Of a stretch of 64,000 nt of DNA, positions 1 to 13,343 are shown one piece after another. A model generated the notes under the pieces. That model was not told where the DNA came from, did no database searches, and saw only the letters and a list, made by a program, of their open reading frames with translations. Each line of letters starts with the position of its first letter. Position 1 is the stretch's first letter. The stretch lies in NCBI RefSeq assembly GCF_011326735.1, contig NZ_JAANCN010000001.1, forward strand, positions 62,001 through 126,000. The letters are read 5' to 3'. The position numbers were made by a program, and so were the translations under genes. The stretch is from Phycicoccus endophyticus (GTDB taxonomy: Bacteria > Actinomycetota > Actinomycetes > Actinomycetales > Dermatophilaceae).

Positions 1-2
1 CC

Positions 3-101
3 CGGGCCGTGGTGACGATCGAGCAGCTCGGCGGCGTGCTCTACGTCGCGATGGTCATCTCCCGGCTCGTCGCCCTCACGGTGATGCGCGCCCGGCAGTG
101 A
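3..101 (+). CDS. C-terminal fragment of a potassium-channel-like membrane protein
   Basis: An open frame enters from the left edge and stops at TGA 99-101, giving about 32 residues that end VMRARQ. The residues EQLGGVLYVAMVISRLV resemble the last transmembrane helix of small ion-channel proteins, where the conserved segment is of the form E-x2-x-G-x-LYxAxLxARLV. Only the tail is visible, so the pore motif cannot be checked. The assignment is inferred from this short segment alone. Confidence 0.45.
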   Translation, partial: RAVVTIEQLGGVLYVAMVISRLVALTVMRARQ

Positions 102-114
102 CCCGGCCCGCCGG

Positions 115-1308
115 TCAGGCCGGGACCCCGTCGAGGTCCTCGATCCGGGCCAGCGACGGGCCCCGGGTGGCGGCGAGGGCCCCGGCGCGCTCCTCGGCCT
201 CGCCGAGGACCCGCAGGGCGTTGCCGCTGGTCAGTGCGGCGAGGTCGGCGTCGCTCCAGCCGCGCTCGGCGAGCGCGGCGAGCAGCCGGGGGTACCCGCG
301 CACGTCCTCGAGCCCCACCGGCTGGACGTCGACGCCGTCGTAGTCGCCGCCGAGCCCGACGTGCTCGACCCCGGCGGCCTCCCGGACGTGCTCGCAGTGC
401 GCCACGACGTCCGCGACCGTGGCCTGCGGTGCGGGGTGGGTGCGTCGGCGGGCAGCCGCGAACGCCGTGTACGCCACGTGGTCGGCGGGAGAGACGCCGG
501 CGGCGAGCGCCGCGTCGGCCGCCTCGAGGTCCCACTCGCGCACCGCGGGGCTGACGAACTTCGGCACGAACGTCACGAGGCAGACCCCGCCGTTGGCCGT
601 GAGCCGCTCGAGGACGTCGTCGGGCACGTTGCGGGGGTGGTCGCAGACGGCCCGGGCCGAGGAGTGCGAGAAGAGCACCGGGGACTCGGCGACGTCGAGG
701 GCGTCGTGCATCGTCGTGGCCGCGACGTGGGAGAGGTCGACGAGCATCCCGAGCCGGTTCATCTCCCGCACGACCTCCCGCCCGAACGTGGTCAGGCCGC
801 CGTGGCAGGGCTCGTCGGTCGCGGAGTCGGCCCACGGCACGTTGTCGTTGTGCGTCAGGGTGAGGTAGCGCACGCCGAGCGCGAAGAGCATCCGCAGCGT
901 CCCGAGCGAGGAGTCGATGCTGTGCCCGCCCTCGGCCCCCATGAGCGAGGCCACCCGTCCGCGGGCCACGGCGGCCTCCACCTCGCGGCGGGAGGTGGCC
1001 AGGGCCAGGTCGCGCGGGTAGCGGCGGACCATCGAGTGGACCGCGTCGACCTGCTCGAGGGTGGCCGCCAGCGCGGCGTCGCCCTGGAGGGTCGCCGGCA
1101 CGAAGACCGACCAGAACTGCGCGCCCACGCCGCCCTCGCGCAGGCGGGGCAGGTCGGTGTGGGTCGGGAGACCTCCGGCGGCCAGGTCCAGCCGGCCCCA
1201 GTCGTAGCCGACGCGCTCGCGCGCCTCCCACGGCAGGTCGTTGTGGCCGTCGAGGACCGGGTGGTCGCGCAGCAGCGCGCGGATCCGCTCGCTCGTGTGC
1301 TCGGGCAT
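115..1308 (-). CDS. Membrane-dipeptidase-type peptidase, family M19
   Basis: This 397-residue protein belongs to the renal/membrane dipeptidase family, which are zinc metallopeptidases that hydrolyse dipeptides and some beta-lactam-like amides. It has the N-terminal metal motif DGHND (H22, D24), the LTHNDNVPW segment, [21 protein letters not shown], and near the C-terminus [10 protein letters not shown], all family signatures. There is no signal peptide, so it is probably cytoplasmic. I chose the ATG at 1308 because the protein aligns from MPEHTSERI and a TAGGGT -10 hexamer (1316-1321, minus strand) lies 7 nt upstream, suggesting a leaderless message. It is transcribed divergently from rimO. 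Confidence 0.9.
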   Translation of the reverse strand: MPEHTSERIRALLRDHPVLDGHNDLPWEARERVGYDWGRLDLAAGGLPTHTDLPRLREGGVGAQFWSVFVPATLQGDAALAATLEQVDAVHSMVRRYPRDLALATSRREVEAAVARGRVASLMGAEGGHSIDSSLGTLRMLFALGVRYLTLTHNDNVPWADSATDEPCHGGLTTFGREVVREMNRLGMLVDLSHVAATTMHDALDVAESPVLFSHSSARAVCDHPRNVPDDVLERLTANGGVCLVTFVPKFVSPAVREWDLEAADAALAAGVSPADHVAYTAFAAARRRTHPAPQATVADVVAHCEHVREAAGVEHVGLGGDYDGVDVQPVGLEDVRGYPRLLAALAERGWSDADLAALTSGNALRVLGEAEERAGALAATRGPSLARIEDLDGVPA

Positions 1309-1366
1309 GCGCGCGACCCTACCGGGGGCCGCGGGGTCAGCCGCGGCGCGCAACTAGAGTGACGGC

Positions 1367-2785
1367 ATGACCACCCGTGCGACCCGCGGCAGCGTGGCGC
1401 TCGTCACCCTCGGCTGCACCCGCAACGAGGTCGACTCCGAGGAGCTCGCCGGGCGGCTGGCCGCCGACGGGTGGCGCCTCGTCGAGGACGCCGCCGACGC
1501 CGACGTCGCGGTGGTCAACACGTGCGGCTTCGTCGAGCAGGCCAAGAAGGACTCCATCGACACCCTCCTCGAGGCCGCCGACCTCAAGGAGAGCGGACGC
1601 ACCCGGGCCGTCGTCGCCGTCGGCTGTCTCGCCGAGCGCTACGGGCGCACCCTCGCCGAGGAGCTCCCGGACGCCGACGCGGTCCTCGGCTTCGACTCCT
1701 ACGCGCAGATGTCCACGCATCTGCAGTCGGTGCTCGCCGGCGGGCGGCCGCCGGCCCACGTCCCTGGCGACCGCCGCCGGCTGCTGCCGCTGGCGCCGCT
1801 CGCCCGGCCGGCGGCCTCCGGCGCGGTCGCGCTGCCGGGCCACGGCGGGCCGGTGGTGCGCGCCCGGCTGGGCTCGGCTCCCTGGGCTCCCTTGAAGATC
1901 GCGAGCGGCTGCGACCGGCGCTGCGCCTTCTGCGCCATCCCCTCCTTCCGGGGCTCGTTCGTCTCCCGCCGTCCCTCCGAGGTCCTCGACGAGGCCCGCT
2001 GGCTCGCCGGCGAGGGGGTGCGCGAGCTGCTCCTCGTCAGCGAGAACTCGACGTCCTACGGCAAGGACCTCGGCGACCTCGCACTGCTCGAGGCGCTGCT
2101 GCCCGAGCTCGCGGCGGTCGAGGGGGTCGAGCGGGTCCGGGTGTCCTACCTCCAGCCGGCCGAGGTCCGCCCCGGGCTGCTCGAGACGATGGCCGCGACA
2201 CCCGGCGTGTGCGCCTGGTACGACCTGTCCTTCCAGCACGCCTCCACGCCGGTGCTGCGGCGGATGCGGCGCTTCGGGGGGACCGAGGCCTTCCTCGGGC
2301 TGCTCGAGGGGGTGCGCGAGCGGCAGCCGGCCGCGGGGGCCCGCAGCAACGTCATCGTCGGTTTCCCCGGCGAGACCGAGGCCGACGTCGAAGAGCTCGA
2401 GCGGTTCCTTCTCGCCGCCCGGCTCGACGTCGTCGGTGTCTTCGGGTACTCCGACGAGGACGGCACCGAGGCCGAAGGGCTCCCGGGCCACCTCCGCCCG
2501 GAGGTCGTTGCCGAGCGGGTCGAGCGGGTGACGGGGCTCGTCGAGGAGCTCACGGCGCAGCGGGCGCTCGAGCGGGTCGGCGAGCCGGTCACCGTCCTCG
2601 TCGAGGAGCACGACGAGGACGAGGACGGCCTCGTGCTCGGGAGGGCCGAGCACCAGGGGCCGGAGGTCGACGGCGTCTGCCTTCTGCGCGTCCCCGCCGG
2701 GCGGCCCCGCCCGCAGGTCGGCACGTTCCTCCAGGGTGCCGTCGTCGGGGCCGAGGGGGTCGACCTGCTCGTGGAGGCCCGATGA
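1367..2785 (+). CDS. rimO: Ribosomal protein S12 methylthiotransferase RimO
   Basis: RimO is a radical-SAM enzyme that adds a methylthio group to a conserved aspartate of ribosomal protein S12. The 472-residue product has the N-terminal UPF0004 domain with three cluster cysteines (C17 in [13 protein letters not shown]53 in NTCGF, C87 in VGCLAE), then the radical-SAM CxxxCxxC (C182, C186, C189), and a C-terminal TRAM domain. TRNEVDSE rather than the CQMN of MiaB marks it as RimO. The ATG lies 6 nt after a TAGAGT -10 (1355-1360), so the transcript is probably leaderless. It begins a tightly overlapping operon with pgsA, cinA and clgR. Confidence 0.95.
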   Translation: MTTRATRGSVALVTLGCTRNEVDSEELAGRLAADGWRLVEDAADADVAVVNTCGFVEQAKKDSIDTLLEAADLKESGRTRAVVAVGCLAERYGRTLAEELPDADAVLGFDSYAQMSTHLQSVLAGGRPPAHVPGDRRRLLPLAPLARPAASGAVALPGHGGPVVRARLGSAPWAPLKIASGCDRRCAFCAIPSFRGSFVSRRPSEVLDEARWLAGEGVRELLLVSENSTSYGKDLGDLALLEALLPELAAVEGVERVRVSYLQPAEVRPGLLETMAATPGVCAWYDLSFQHASTPVLRRMRRFGGTEAFLGLLEGVRERQPAAGARSNVIVGFPGETEADVEELERFLLAARLDVVGVFGYSDEDGTEAEGLPGHLRPEVVAERVERVTGLVEELTAQRALERVGEPVTVLVEEHDEDEDGLVLGRAEHQGPEVDGVCLLRVPAGRPRPQVGTFLQGAVVGAEGVDLLVEAR

Positions 2786-3531
2786 GCGAGCACCCGCCGC
2801 GCCCCCCGCGGCCCGTGCGGCCCGGGCCGCTCGCCGACGGGCGGATGAGCGACCCGTACCGCGTCGGCATCGACCCGGCGAGCCCCGCCGTCCCCGAGAC
2901 CGGCCCGAGCGTCTGGAACATCGCCAACGTTCTCACGCTCGTGCGGCTGGCGCTCGTGCCCGTCTTCGGCTGGCTGCTCCTGGCGCACGGCGGCCAGCAG
3001 CCCGGCTACCGCTGGGCCGCGTTCGCGGTGTTCGCCCTCGCGATGGTCACCGACCGGGTCGACGGCGACCTCGCTCGCAGCCGAGGCCTCGTGACGAACG
3101 TCGGGAAGGTCCTCGACCCGATCGCCGACAAGGCCCTGGTGACGATGGCGCTCGTCGGGCTCTCGAGCGTCGGTGAGGTGATGTGGTGGGTCACCGGGCT
3201 CGTCCTCCTGCGGGAGTGGGGGGTCACCGCGCTGCGGTTCTGGGTGATCCGGCACGGGGTCATGGCCGCCAACCGCGGTGGGAAGCTCAAGACCCTCCTG
3301 CAGACGATCGGCATCGGCCTCTTCCTGTGGCCGCGCTGGACGATGCCGGCGCCGGGCCTGTGGGACGCGCTGGCCTGGGTGCTGCTCGGTGCGGCCGTCG
3401 TGCTCACCGTCGTCACCGGCCTGGACTACCTCGTGCAGGCCCTCCGGCTGCGCCGCACGAGCGAGCGGGCCGAGCGCAAGCGGGCCGAGCGCGCCGCGCG
3501 GCGGGCCGGTGAGGCGGGGCCGGCGTCGTGA
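2782..3531 (+). CDS. pgsA: CDP-diacylglycerol-glycerol-3-phosphate 3-phosphatidyltransferase
   Basis: A 249-residue membrane enzyme of the CDP-alcohol phosphotransferase family, making phosphatidylglycerol-phosphate or a related phospholipid head group. The catalytic motif DxxDGxxAR...GxxxDxxxD is complete: D91, D94, G95, A98, R99, G108, D112, D116. Several hydrophobic segments span residues 47-215, followed by an Arg/Ala-rich basic tail. The ATG overlaps the rimO stop as ATGA, implying translational coupling; a second in-frame ATG at 2845 (MSDPYRVG) is a possible alternative. PgsA-family assignment is strong. Exact substrate is inferred from the conserved rimO-pgsA-cinA-clgR order. Confidence 0.88.
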   Translation: MSEHPPRPPRPVRPGPLADGRMSDPYRVGIDPASPAVPETGPSVWNIANVLTLVRLALVPVFGWLLLAHGGQQPGYRWAAFAVFALAMVTDRVDGDLARSRGLVTNVGKVLDPIADKALVTMALVGLSSVGEVMWWVTGLVLLREWGVTALRFWVIRHGVMAANRGGKLKTLLQTIGIGLFLWPRWTMPAPGLWDALAWVLLGAAVVLTVVTGLDYLVQALRLRRTSERAERKRAERAARRAGEAGPAS

Positions 3532-4073
3532 GCGGCGAGGCCGCACGGCTCGTCGCGGACCTGGCCGAGGCCGGGCTGAGCGTCGGCACGGCCGAGTCGC
3601 TGACCGGTGGGCTGGTCTGTGCCGCGCTCGTGGACGTCCCGGGGGCCTCTGCGGTCGTGCGCGGCGGGGTCGTCGCCTACGCCACCGACCTGAAGGCCTC
3701 GGTGCTCGGGGTCGACGAGGAGCTGCTGCGGCGCGCCGGGGCGGTCGACCCGCAGGTGGCCGCCCAGCTGGCCCGTGGGGCGTGCCGGGTGCTCGGCAGC
3801 GACCTCGGGGTGTCGACCACCGGGGTCGCCGGCCCGGAGCCGGCCGACGGTGCGCCGGTCGGCACGGTCTTCCTCGCCGTCGCGGGGCCCGGTGGAACAG
3901 CCGTGGAGGAGCACGCGTTGACCGGTGACCGAGCCGCCGTGCGCGCGGCCACCGTGTGGCTCGCCCTCGACCTGCTCTCCCGCGCCGTCCAGGACCTGCG
4001 GGACGCTGCGGGTGGTGCGCGGTACGGTGGTGGCACGACCGACGGGCCGAGGTCCACCGAGGAGACACCGTGA
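3528..4073 (+). CDS. cinA: CinA C-terminal-domain protein (PncC-type nicotinamide-nucleotide amidohydrolase)
   Basis: The 181-residue product contains only the CinA C-terminal domain, which in characterised members deamidates nicotinamide mononucleotide for NAD recycling. Family signatures are [12 protein letters not shown] near residue 25, [17 protein letters not shown], and [23 protein letters not shown]. The N-terminal molybdopterin-binding-like domain of full CinA is absent, as is usual for stand-alone PncC. The GTG start overlaps the pgsA stop as GTGA. Enzymatic activity is inferred from family membership. Confidence 0.9.
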   Translation: MSGEAARLVADLAEAGLSVGTAESLTGGLVCAALVDVPGASAVVRGGVVAYATDLKASVLGVDEELLRRAGAVDPQVAAQLARGACRVLGSDLGVSTTGVAGPEPADGAPVGTVFLAVAGPGGTAVEEHALTGDRAAVRAATVWLALDLLSRAVQDLRDAAGGARYGGGTTDGPRSTEETP

Positions 4074-4372
4074 TCCTGCTTCGCCACGAGCTGGGCGAGG
4101 TCCTGCGCGAGGTGCGCACGGGCCAGGGCCGCACGCTGCGCGACGTCGCCGCGACCGCCGCGGTCTCCCTCGGCTACCTCAGCGAGATCGAGCGCGGGAC
4201 CAAGGAGGCCTCCTCCGAGCTGCTCGCCTCGGTCTGCGACGGCCTGGGGGTCAGCCTCTCCGAGCTGCTCGGCCTGGTCCAGCAGCGGGTCGAGCACGTC
4301 GAGACCCTCCGCGCGCCGGTCACCCTCCCCGTCGGGCCCGCCGCCGGCGAGGTCTCGGCCTCCGCCGCCTGA
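4070..4372 (+). CDS. clgR: ClgR-type helix-turn-helix transcriptional regulator
   Basis: A 100-residue protein with a single XRE/Cro-type HTH (residues about 8-66, with [25 protein letters not shown] as its core, shown here only by name of region). In actinobacteria ClgR activates clp protease and other proteostasis genes and is itself degraded by Clp. The identification rests on the HTH sequence and on its place directly after pgsA-cinA, where ClgR sits in mycobacteria, corynebacteria and streptomycetes. The GTG start at 4070 overlaps the cinA stop as GTGA and is preceded by an AGGAG ribosome binding site. The C-terminus ends VSASAA, a hydrophobic tail compatible with Clp recognition (inference). 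Confidence 0.88.
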   Translation: MILLRHELGEVLREVRTGQGRTLRDVAATAAVSLGYLSEIERGTKEASSELLASVCDGLGVSLSELLGLVQQRVEHVETLRAPVTLPVGPAAGEVSASAA

Positions 4373-4385
4373 GCGCGCGCGACCC

Positions 4386-5261
4386 TCACGGGGTGCGGCG
4401 CCGGTAGGCCCCCCGGGGCCCGGGGGTGCTCCCCAGGGGGCGCTGTACCCGCCCGTCGTCGCCCGGCGCGAGGCCGCCCTGGCACGTGGGGCACGAGAAC
4501 ACGGTGCGCTCGTGCGGGGCCCGCCCCGCCAGGGCGACCCGGACCGTGTCCCCGCACCGGCGGCACGGACGGCCCGAGCGGGCGTGGACGTAGCCGTCCT
4601 CACCGGCGCGGGCGACCCCGGTGCTCGTTTGCCAGCCGGAGCGCTCGGCCGCGGCCATGAGCCGGTGCAGGCGCGTGAGCAGCCGGTGCACGGTGTCCGG
4701 GTCGGTCCCTGCCGCGGGAGCCCACGGGTGCAGCCCGTGGAGGAAGAGCAGCTCGCTGGCCCAGAACGTCCCGACACCGGCGAGGACCCGCTGGTCGAGC
4801 AGGGCCTCGGCGAGCGTCCCGGGGTGCCGGTGCAGGTTCGCGGCGGCCCGCGCCGGGTCCCAGTCGGGCCCGAGCACGTCCGGCCCGAGGTGCCCGACGA
4901 GGTCGCCTTCGCGCGCCGTCGGGAGGACGTCGAGCATCCCGAGCCGGAGCCCGAGGGCCGACCAGTCCTCGGTGAGCACGGCGGCCCGCAGGTCGTGGCG
5001 GCGCAGTGCCCGCTCGGTGCGTGCGCCGGGGTGCTCCACCCGCCACTGGCCCTCCATCCGCAGGTGGGTGTGCAGCGTCGTGCCCGTCGCGAAGCGGTGG
5101 AGGATGTGCTTGCCGCGAGCGACCACCTCGAGGGTCACCACCCCCCGCAGGTCCACGTCGGGCACGCTCGGCCAGCGCAGCTCGGCCCGGGTGACGAGCC
5201 GCCCGGCGAGCGCCCGGTGCAGCCGGTCCGCGGTGCGGTGGACGGTGTCACCCTCCGGCAC
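4386..5261 (-). CDS. nei2: Endonuclease VIII-type DNA glycosylase (Nei2-like)
   Basis: A bifunctional base-excision-repair glycosylase/AP lyase of the Fpg/Nei family, 291 residues. The N-terminus MPEGDTVHR gives catalytic P2 and E3; K51 in VARGKHIL is the conserved lysine. A four-cysteine zinc finger is present near the C-terminus (C233, C236, C257, C260). The PEGDT start is typical of actinobacterial Nei2-type proteins rather than of Fpg. It starts 6 nt after the lhr stop on the same strand, forming an lhr-nei2 operon, an arrangement also found in mycobacteria. Preferred lesion is not readable from sequence. Confidence 0.9.
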   Translation of the reverse strand: MPEGDTVHRTADRLHRALAGRLVTRAELRWPSVPDVDLRGVVTLEVVARGKHILHRFATGTTLHTHLRMEGQWRVEHPGARTERALRRHDLRAAVLTEDWSALGLRLGMLDVLPTAREGDLVGHLGPDVLGPDWDPARAAANLHRHPGTLAEALLDQRVLAGVGTFWASELLFLHGLHPWAPAAGTDPDTVHRLLTRLHRLMAAAERSGWQTSTGVARAGEDGYVHARSGRPCRRCGDTVRVALAGRAPHERTVFSCPTCQGGLAPGDDGRVQRPLGSTPGPRGAYRRRTP

Positions 5262-5267
5262 AGGCCC

Positions 5268-9959
<4,692 letters not shown>

Positions 9960-9968
9960 GCTGGTGAC

Positions 9969-9991
9969 ACCCTCTCACCCGGCACCGACAC
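9969..9991 (-). promoter_or_regulatory. Candidate RecA-NDp/PafBC-type promoter of lhr-nei2
   Basis: Read on the minus strand, GTGTCGGTG (9983-9991) is followed by an 8-nt spacer and GAGGGT (9969-9974), with the lhr ATG 9 nt further on. The published actinobacterial RecA-NDp pattern is TTGTCRGTG-N8-TANNNT: the upstream element matches 8 of 9 bases and the spacer is exact, while the -10 keeps only its second and last bases. Damage-responsive control of a repair operon is plausible but inferred. Confidence 0.5.
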
Positions 9992-10058
9992 CGGGCCGCG
10001 TGCGTGGCTAGGCTCGAGCGGTGGCCGGTCCGCGGCCCCAGCGACGGAAAGGACGCCC

Positions 10059-11051
10059 ATGGAGCAGCGACCCCTCGGACGCACCGGCCGCGAGGTCTCG
10101 GCCGTCGGCCTCGGCACCTGGCAGCTCGGCGCCGACTGGGGCGAGGTCAGCGAGGACGACGCGCGCACCGTGCTGCGGGCCGCCGTGGACGGCGGGGTCA
10201 CCCTCCTGGACACCGCGGACGTCTACGGCGACGGCCGCAGCGAGTCGCTCATCGGTGCCTTCCTCGCCGAGAACCCCGGGCACGGGGTGGCCGTGGCGAC
10301 GAAGATGGGCCGGCGGGTCGAGCAGGACCCCGCCAGCTACACCCTCGAGCACTTCCGCGACTGGACGGCACGCAGCCGGCGCAACCTCGGCGTGGAGAGT
10401 CTCGACCTGGTCCAGCTGCACTGCCCGCCGAGCGCCACCATCGAGGACGAGGCGACCTACGACGCGCTCGACACCCTGGTCGCCGAGGGCGCCGTGCGGG
10501 CCTACGGGGTGTCGGTCGAGACGTGTGCCCAGGCACTGGCCGCGATCGCCCGCCCCCACGTGACGAACGTCCAGATCATCCTCAACGCCTTCCGTCTCAA
10601 GCCGCTCGAGGAGGTCCTGCCCGCCGCGCGCGAGGCCGGCGTGGCGGTCTTCGCGCGGGTCCCGCTCGCGTCCGGGCTGCTGTCGGGCAGGTACACCCGG
10701 GAGACGTCGTTCGCGGCGGAGGACCACCGCAGCTACAACCGCCGGGGCGAGGCCTTCGACCGTGGCGAGACCTTCTCCGGGGTCGACTTCGACACCGGCC
10801 TCGAGGCGGCGGCCCGGCTGGCCGAGACGCTGCCGCACGGGGTGTCGCTGGCGGCCGCGAGCCTCGCGTGGGCGGCCTCGCGGCCCGGGGTCACCTCGGT
10901 CATCCCCGGAGCCCGCAGCGCGGCGCAGGCGCGGGCCAACGTCGAGGCCGCCTCACTGCTCGAGGGCGGTCTCGACCTCGAGGCGTTCGACGCCGGCGTG
11001 CGCGAGGTGTACGACGACCTGCTGCGCGCCGAGGTCCACCCGCACTGGTGA
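10059..11051 (+). CDS. Aldo/keto reductase
   Basis: A 330-residue NADPH-dependent oxidoreductase of the aldo/keto reductase superfamily, closest in style to the YajO/Tas-like general stress group. The catalytic tetrad is complete: D51, Y56, K82 and H121 (LVQLHCPP). The C-terminal SVIPGARSAAQARANVEA segment is the cofactor phosphate-binding region. ATG 10059 is preceded by GAAAGGA about 7 nt upstream; the frame is open far upstream but shows no protein similarity there. It is divergent from lhr and followed by DUF3046. The physiological substrate cannot be told. Confidence 0.9.
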   Translation: MEQRPLGRTGREVSAVGLGTWQLGADWGEVSEDDARTVLRAAVDGGVTLLDTADVYGDGRSESLIGAFLAENPGHGVAVATKMGRRVEQDPASYTLEHFRDWTARSRRNLGVESLDLVQLHCPPSATIEDEATYDALDTLVAEGAVRAYGVSVETCAQALAAIARPHVTNVQIILNAFRLKPLEEVLPAAREAGVAVFARVPLASGLLSGRYTRETSFAAEDHRSYNRRGEAFDRGETFSGVDFDTGLEAAARLAETLPHGVSLAAASLAWAASRPGVTSVIPGARSAAQARANVEAASLLEGGLDLEAFDAGVREVYDDLLRAEVHPHW

Positions 11052-11098
11052 GACCACCGGGGCCGGGCCGGGCCGGACGCACCGCCTACCATCGCGGC

Positions 11099-11320
11099 AT
11101 GCGTCACTCGCGCTTCTGGGAGCTCATGGACGAGGAGTTCGGCGACGCCTACGCCCGCTCCCTCGCCCGCACCCAGCACCTCACCGCGCTCGAGGGGCGG
11201 ACCGCGCAGGACGCCCTCGAGGCCGGGCTGCCCCCACGCACCGTGTGGCTGGCGCTGTGTGCGCAGATGGACGTCCCGGAGGAGCGCCGGCACGGCCGCG
11301 ACCTCCCGCCGCGCCGCTGA
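11099..11320 (+). CDS. DUF3046 family protein
   Basis: A 73-residue acidic/basic mixed protein beginning MRHSRFWELMDEEFGDAYARS. This matches the DUF3046 family, small proteins of unknown function that in actinobacteria are found just upstream of recA (Rv2738c in M. tuberculosis). Here the gene is separated from recA by 4.9 kb of regulator, secreted-protein and transporter genes, which suggests an insertion into the ancestral DUF3046-recA pair. A TACCAT -10 (11087-11092) ends 6 nt before the ATG, so the mRNA is likely leaderless. Confidence 0.85.
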   Translation: MRHSRFWELMDEEFGDAYARSLARTQHLTALEGRTAQDALEAGLPPRTVWLALCAQMDVPEERRHGRDLPPRR

Positions 11321-11330
11321 GCACCCGCGC

Positions 11331-12083
11331 TCACCCGACCTCGAGGCGCAGCCGCACCTCCGTTCCGGCGCGCCGGCCCTGCGGCCCGGTCAGCGCGAAC
11401 CGCACGACACACGGGCCGGGGTGCAACGGCGCCGTGACGGTCACGGGCACCGAGGTCGTGGCGCCGGGCGCCGTGGCCGGGACGGGCACCTCGGGGATCG
11501 TCTGGCAGTCCTCGGCGTGCTGCGGCGGGCCGAGCCGGCGCAGCACGTAGGAGCGCCACGTGAGCGTGCCGGTGTTGCGCAGCCGCACGGTCGCGGTGTG
11601 GGTGCCGCCCGGGCTCAGGGCACCGCTCGAGGGGCCGGCCTGCACGGCCGCCCCGCCCGGAGCGGGCCGGGCGCCGGCCGAGGGCAGGTGCGCCGCAGCC
11701 TCCGCACCGCCGAGGACGGCCAGAGTGGCCACGGCCGCGCCGAGCACCGCGAGCACGCGGCGACCGCTGCCGCCGGCGGTCGGCCGCCGACGGGGCCCGG
11801 CCGCCCCGGGACGGCTGCACGCGAGCACCTCTCGGCGGGCGGCCTCCCACCGGCCGCGGTACCCCGCGGGGTCGGCCCCGCACGCCCGGACGTACTCGAC
11901 GGTCGTCTCCCAGCTCGGCAGCCGCCGACCCTGGGAGGCCTCGTGCAGGGTCGTGTGCGAGATCGCCCCCGAGCGCCCCGCCAGGACGCGGAACGAGGGG
12001 CGCCCGGCGTCCTCGCGCAGGTCCGCGAGCACCCCCGCGAACCCCTCGACCGCCCGTGCCCTCGTGCTCACACTGCCGCCCAT
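11331..12083 (-). CDS. HTH - transmembrane - Ig-like (NBR1/FW-type) domain protein
   Basis: A 250-residue protein of unusual build. Residues about 14-82 look like a XRE-type HTH domain of the kind found in many streptomycete regulators (FAGVLADLREDAGRPSF, then SHTTLHEASQGRRLPSW). Residues 108-127 form one transmembrane helix after a basic stretch. Residues about 150-250 form a beta-sandwich-like domain with LRNTGTLTWRSY (W176), resembling the four-tryptophan/NBR1 Ig-like domain (PF16158) seen in bacterial proteins. The predicted topology puts the HTH inside and the Ig domain outside, so it may be a one-component membrane sensor. Start at ATG 12083 with GGGAGGGG upstream. Function is unknown; domain calls are from pattern only. 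Confidence 0.7.
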   Translation of the reverse strand: MGGSVSTRARAVEGFAGVLADLREDAGRPSFRVLAGRSGAISHTTLHEASQGRRLPSWETTVEYVRACGADPAGYRGRWEAARREVLACSRPGAAGPRRRPTAGGSGRRVLAVLGAAVATLAVLGGAEAAAHLPSAGARPAPGGAAVQAGPSSGALSPGGTHTATVRLRNTGTLTWRSYVLRRLGPPQHAEDCQTIPEVPVPATAPGATTSVPVTVTAPLHPGPCVVRFALTGPQGRRAGTEVRLRLEVG

Positions 12084-12231
12084 GGCGCATCCCCTCCCGG
12101 CCGGCCCGTTCCCCCCGGGCCGTGCACCGCTGCGAGCGTACCGCGGGTGGCGGGGGTGCGCGCGGGGAGCGGGCCGGGCACCGACGGCCCGAGGCGCCGA
12201 GGCGCGCGAGCGCCCCCGGTGGCCGGCACGG

Positions 12232-12269
12232 GTGGGTGACCCGGTCGTCGCGACGACCGGGTCACCCAC
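12232..12269. terminator. Perfect 38-nt palindrome, probable terminator
   Basis: Two 19-nt arms (12232-12250 and 12251-12269) are exact reverse complements with no spacer. It begins 14 nt downstream of the stop codon of the secreted-protein gene, on the side where that gene's transcript ends. There is no T-run, as is usual for actinobacterial intrinsic terminators. A zero-spacer palindrome this long could also bind a dimeric protein. Confidence 0.75.
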
Positions 12270-12283
12270 GACGCTGCGGTCGG

Positions 12284-13123
12284 TCAGTGGTTGGTCTTGA
12301 ACCAGGGCTGGGCCCAGCCGAGGTAGGGCTTGCCCCACTTATTCTTGATCTCGGCGATGGTCGTCTTCGTGTACGAGCCGTTGCCGTGGATGTCGTTGGA
12401 GATGAACGTGCCCCCGCCGATCGAGATCATCACGTGGCCGGAGCCGCCGCCGAAGAACGCGAGGCCGCCCGCCGGCACGTTCGTGGAGCCGGCGTGCTTG
12501 TACGTGGCGGGGATCTGCGTCCAGTGGACGTAGGCGGTGCTCGAGCCGCTGTGCGCCCAGCCGTAGGCGAGACCGACGAGGTGGTCGCAGAGGTTGTAGT
12601 AGCCGGCCTGGTTCCCCGAGTGGATGTGGTTCTTGGCCCAGGTGACCGCCTGGGCGCAGGTGTGCGGGTCGCCGGTGCCGGCGGTGGAGCACGACGCGCT
12701 GCCGAGCCCGATCTTGTGCGAGGCGTTGTTGTTCTTCAGGCTCGCGTTGAGGTTCTTCTTCGCTCCGGGCGCGAAGTCCTGGTAGTGGTTGCTGCCGTCG
12801 TAGCCGCTGTTGTAGTAGACGCGGACCTTCTTGCCCGTGCGGTTCCACACCGAGGCGGCGTTGTTCTTGATGCACTGGCCCTTGCCGGCGCCCGCGCCCT
12901 TGAACTCGTAGCAGCCGGGCTGGGTGGTGCCGTAGTCGCCGACGGAGCCGGCGAAGTCGGAGACGGAGCCGGCGTTGCCGCTGTTGTAGTAGTAGCAGAA
13001 CTCGCCGGAGTTGCAGGAGCCGTCGCGGGCGGCGGCCTGGGCCGGCGCGGCGGTCGCGAGCAGGGGTGCGGCGACCGCCGCCGCGGTGGCAGCCCCCGCG
13101 AGCAGTCTCTTCGTGGTCCTCAT
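12284..13123 (-). CDS. Secreted protein: peptidase-inhibitor-I36-like domain plus NlpC/P60-like domain
   Basis: A 279-residue exported protein. Residues 1-31 are a Sec signal peptide (MRTTKR, a long Ala-rich core, cleavage likely after AQA). Residues about 33-140 have the cysteine-rich pattern of the I36 protease-inhibitor family (CNSGEFCYYYN; C71, C84; a repeat of VYYNSGYDGS type). Residues about 150-279 look like an NlpC/P60-type papain fold, with candidate catalytic C179 (CDHLVGLAYGWAH) and H230 (GHVMISIGGG). It is rich in Asn, Gly and Lys, unlike its neighbours. AGGAGGG precedes the ATG. It could be a cell-wall hydrolase, a transglutaminase-like enzyme or a secreted toxin; which is not decidable here. 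Confidence 0.75.
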   Translation of the reverse strand: MRTTKRLLAGAATAAAVAAPLLATAAPAQAAARDGSCNSGEFCYYYNSGNAGSVSDFAGSVGDYGTTQPGCYEFKGAGAGKGQCIKNNAASVWNRTGKKVRVYYNSGYDGSNHYQDFAPGAKKNLNASLKNNNASHKIGLGSASCSTAGTGDPHTCAQAVTWAKNHIHSGNQAGYYNLCDHLVGLAYGWAHSGSSTAYVHWTQIPATYKHAGSTNVPAGGLAFFGGGSGHVMISIGGGTFISNDIHGNGSYTKTTIAEIKNKWGKPYLGWAQPWFKTNH

Positions 13124-13343
13124 CGTGTTTCCCTCCTGTGTCGTCCTGCGACCGATGTCCCCCCGTGGGTCTGCGCAGGTACCGTCAGCGTGCGCCCGGG
13201 TGCGGGCGAGCGCCAGGCCCGGGGCGTCCGAGAGGTGTCAGCGACCTGTCAGCACGGGGCTGACCTGGGCGGACACCGGCGGCGTGGCCGCGGGCCGGAC
13301 GGTCGCGGGACGCCGGGGCGGACGGGCGAAACCCGGGTGACCG

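Noticed and set aside
1471-2781. Upstream extension of the pgsA frame through rimO
   Set aside because: It is an open shadow frame of rimO with no similarity; the ATG at 2782 overlaps the rimO stop in the usual way.
12084-12338. N-terminal extension of the HTH-membrane-Ig protein to 12338
   Set aside because: It would run through the perfect palindrome and has random Arg/Pro/Gly-rich sequence; ATG 12083 has a ribosome binding site.
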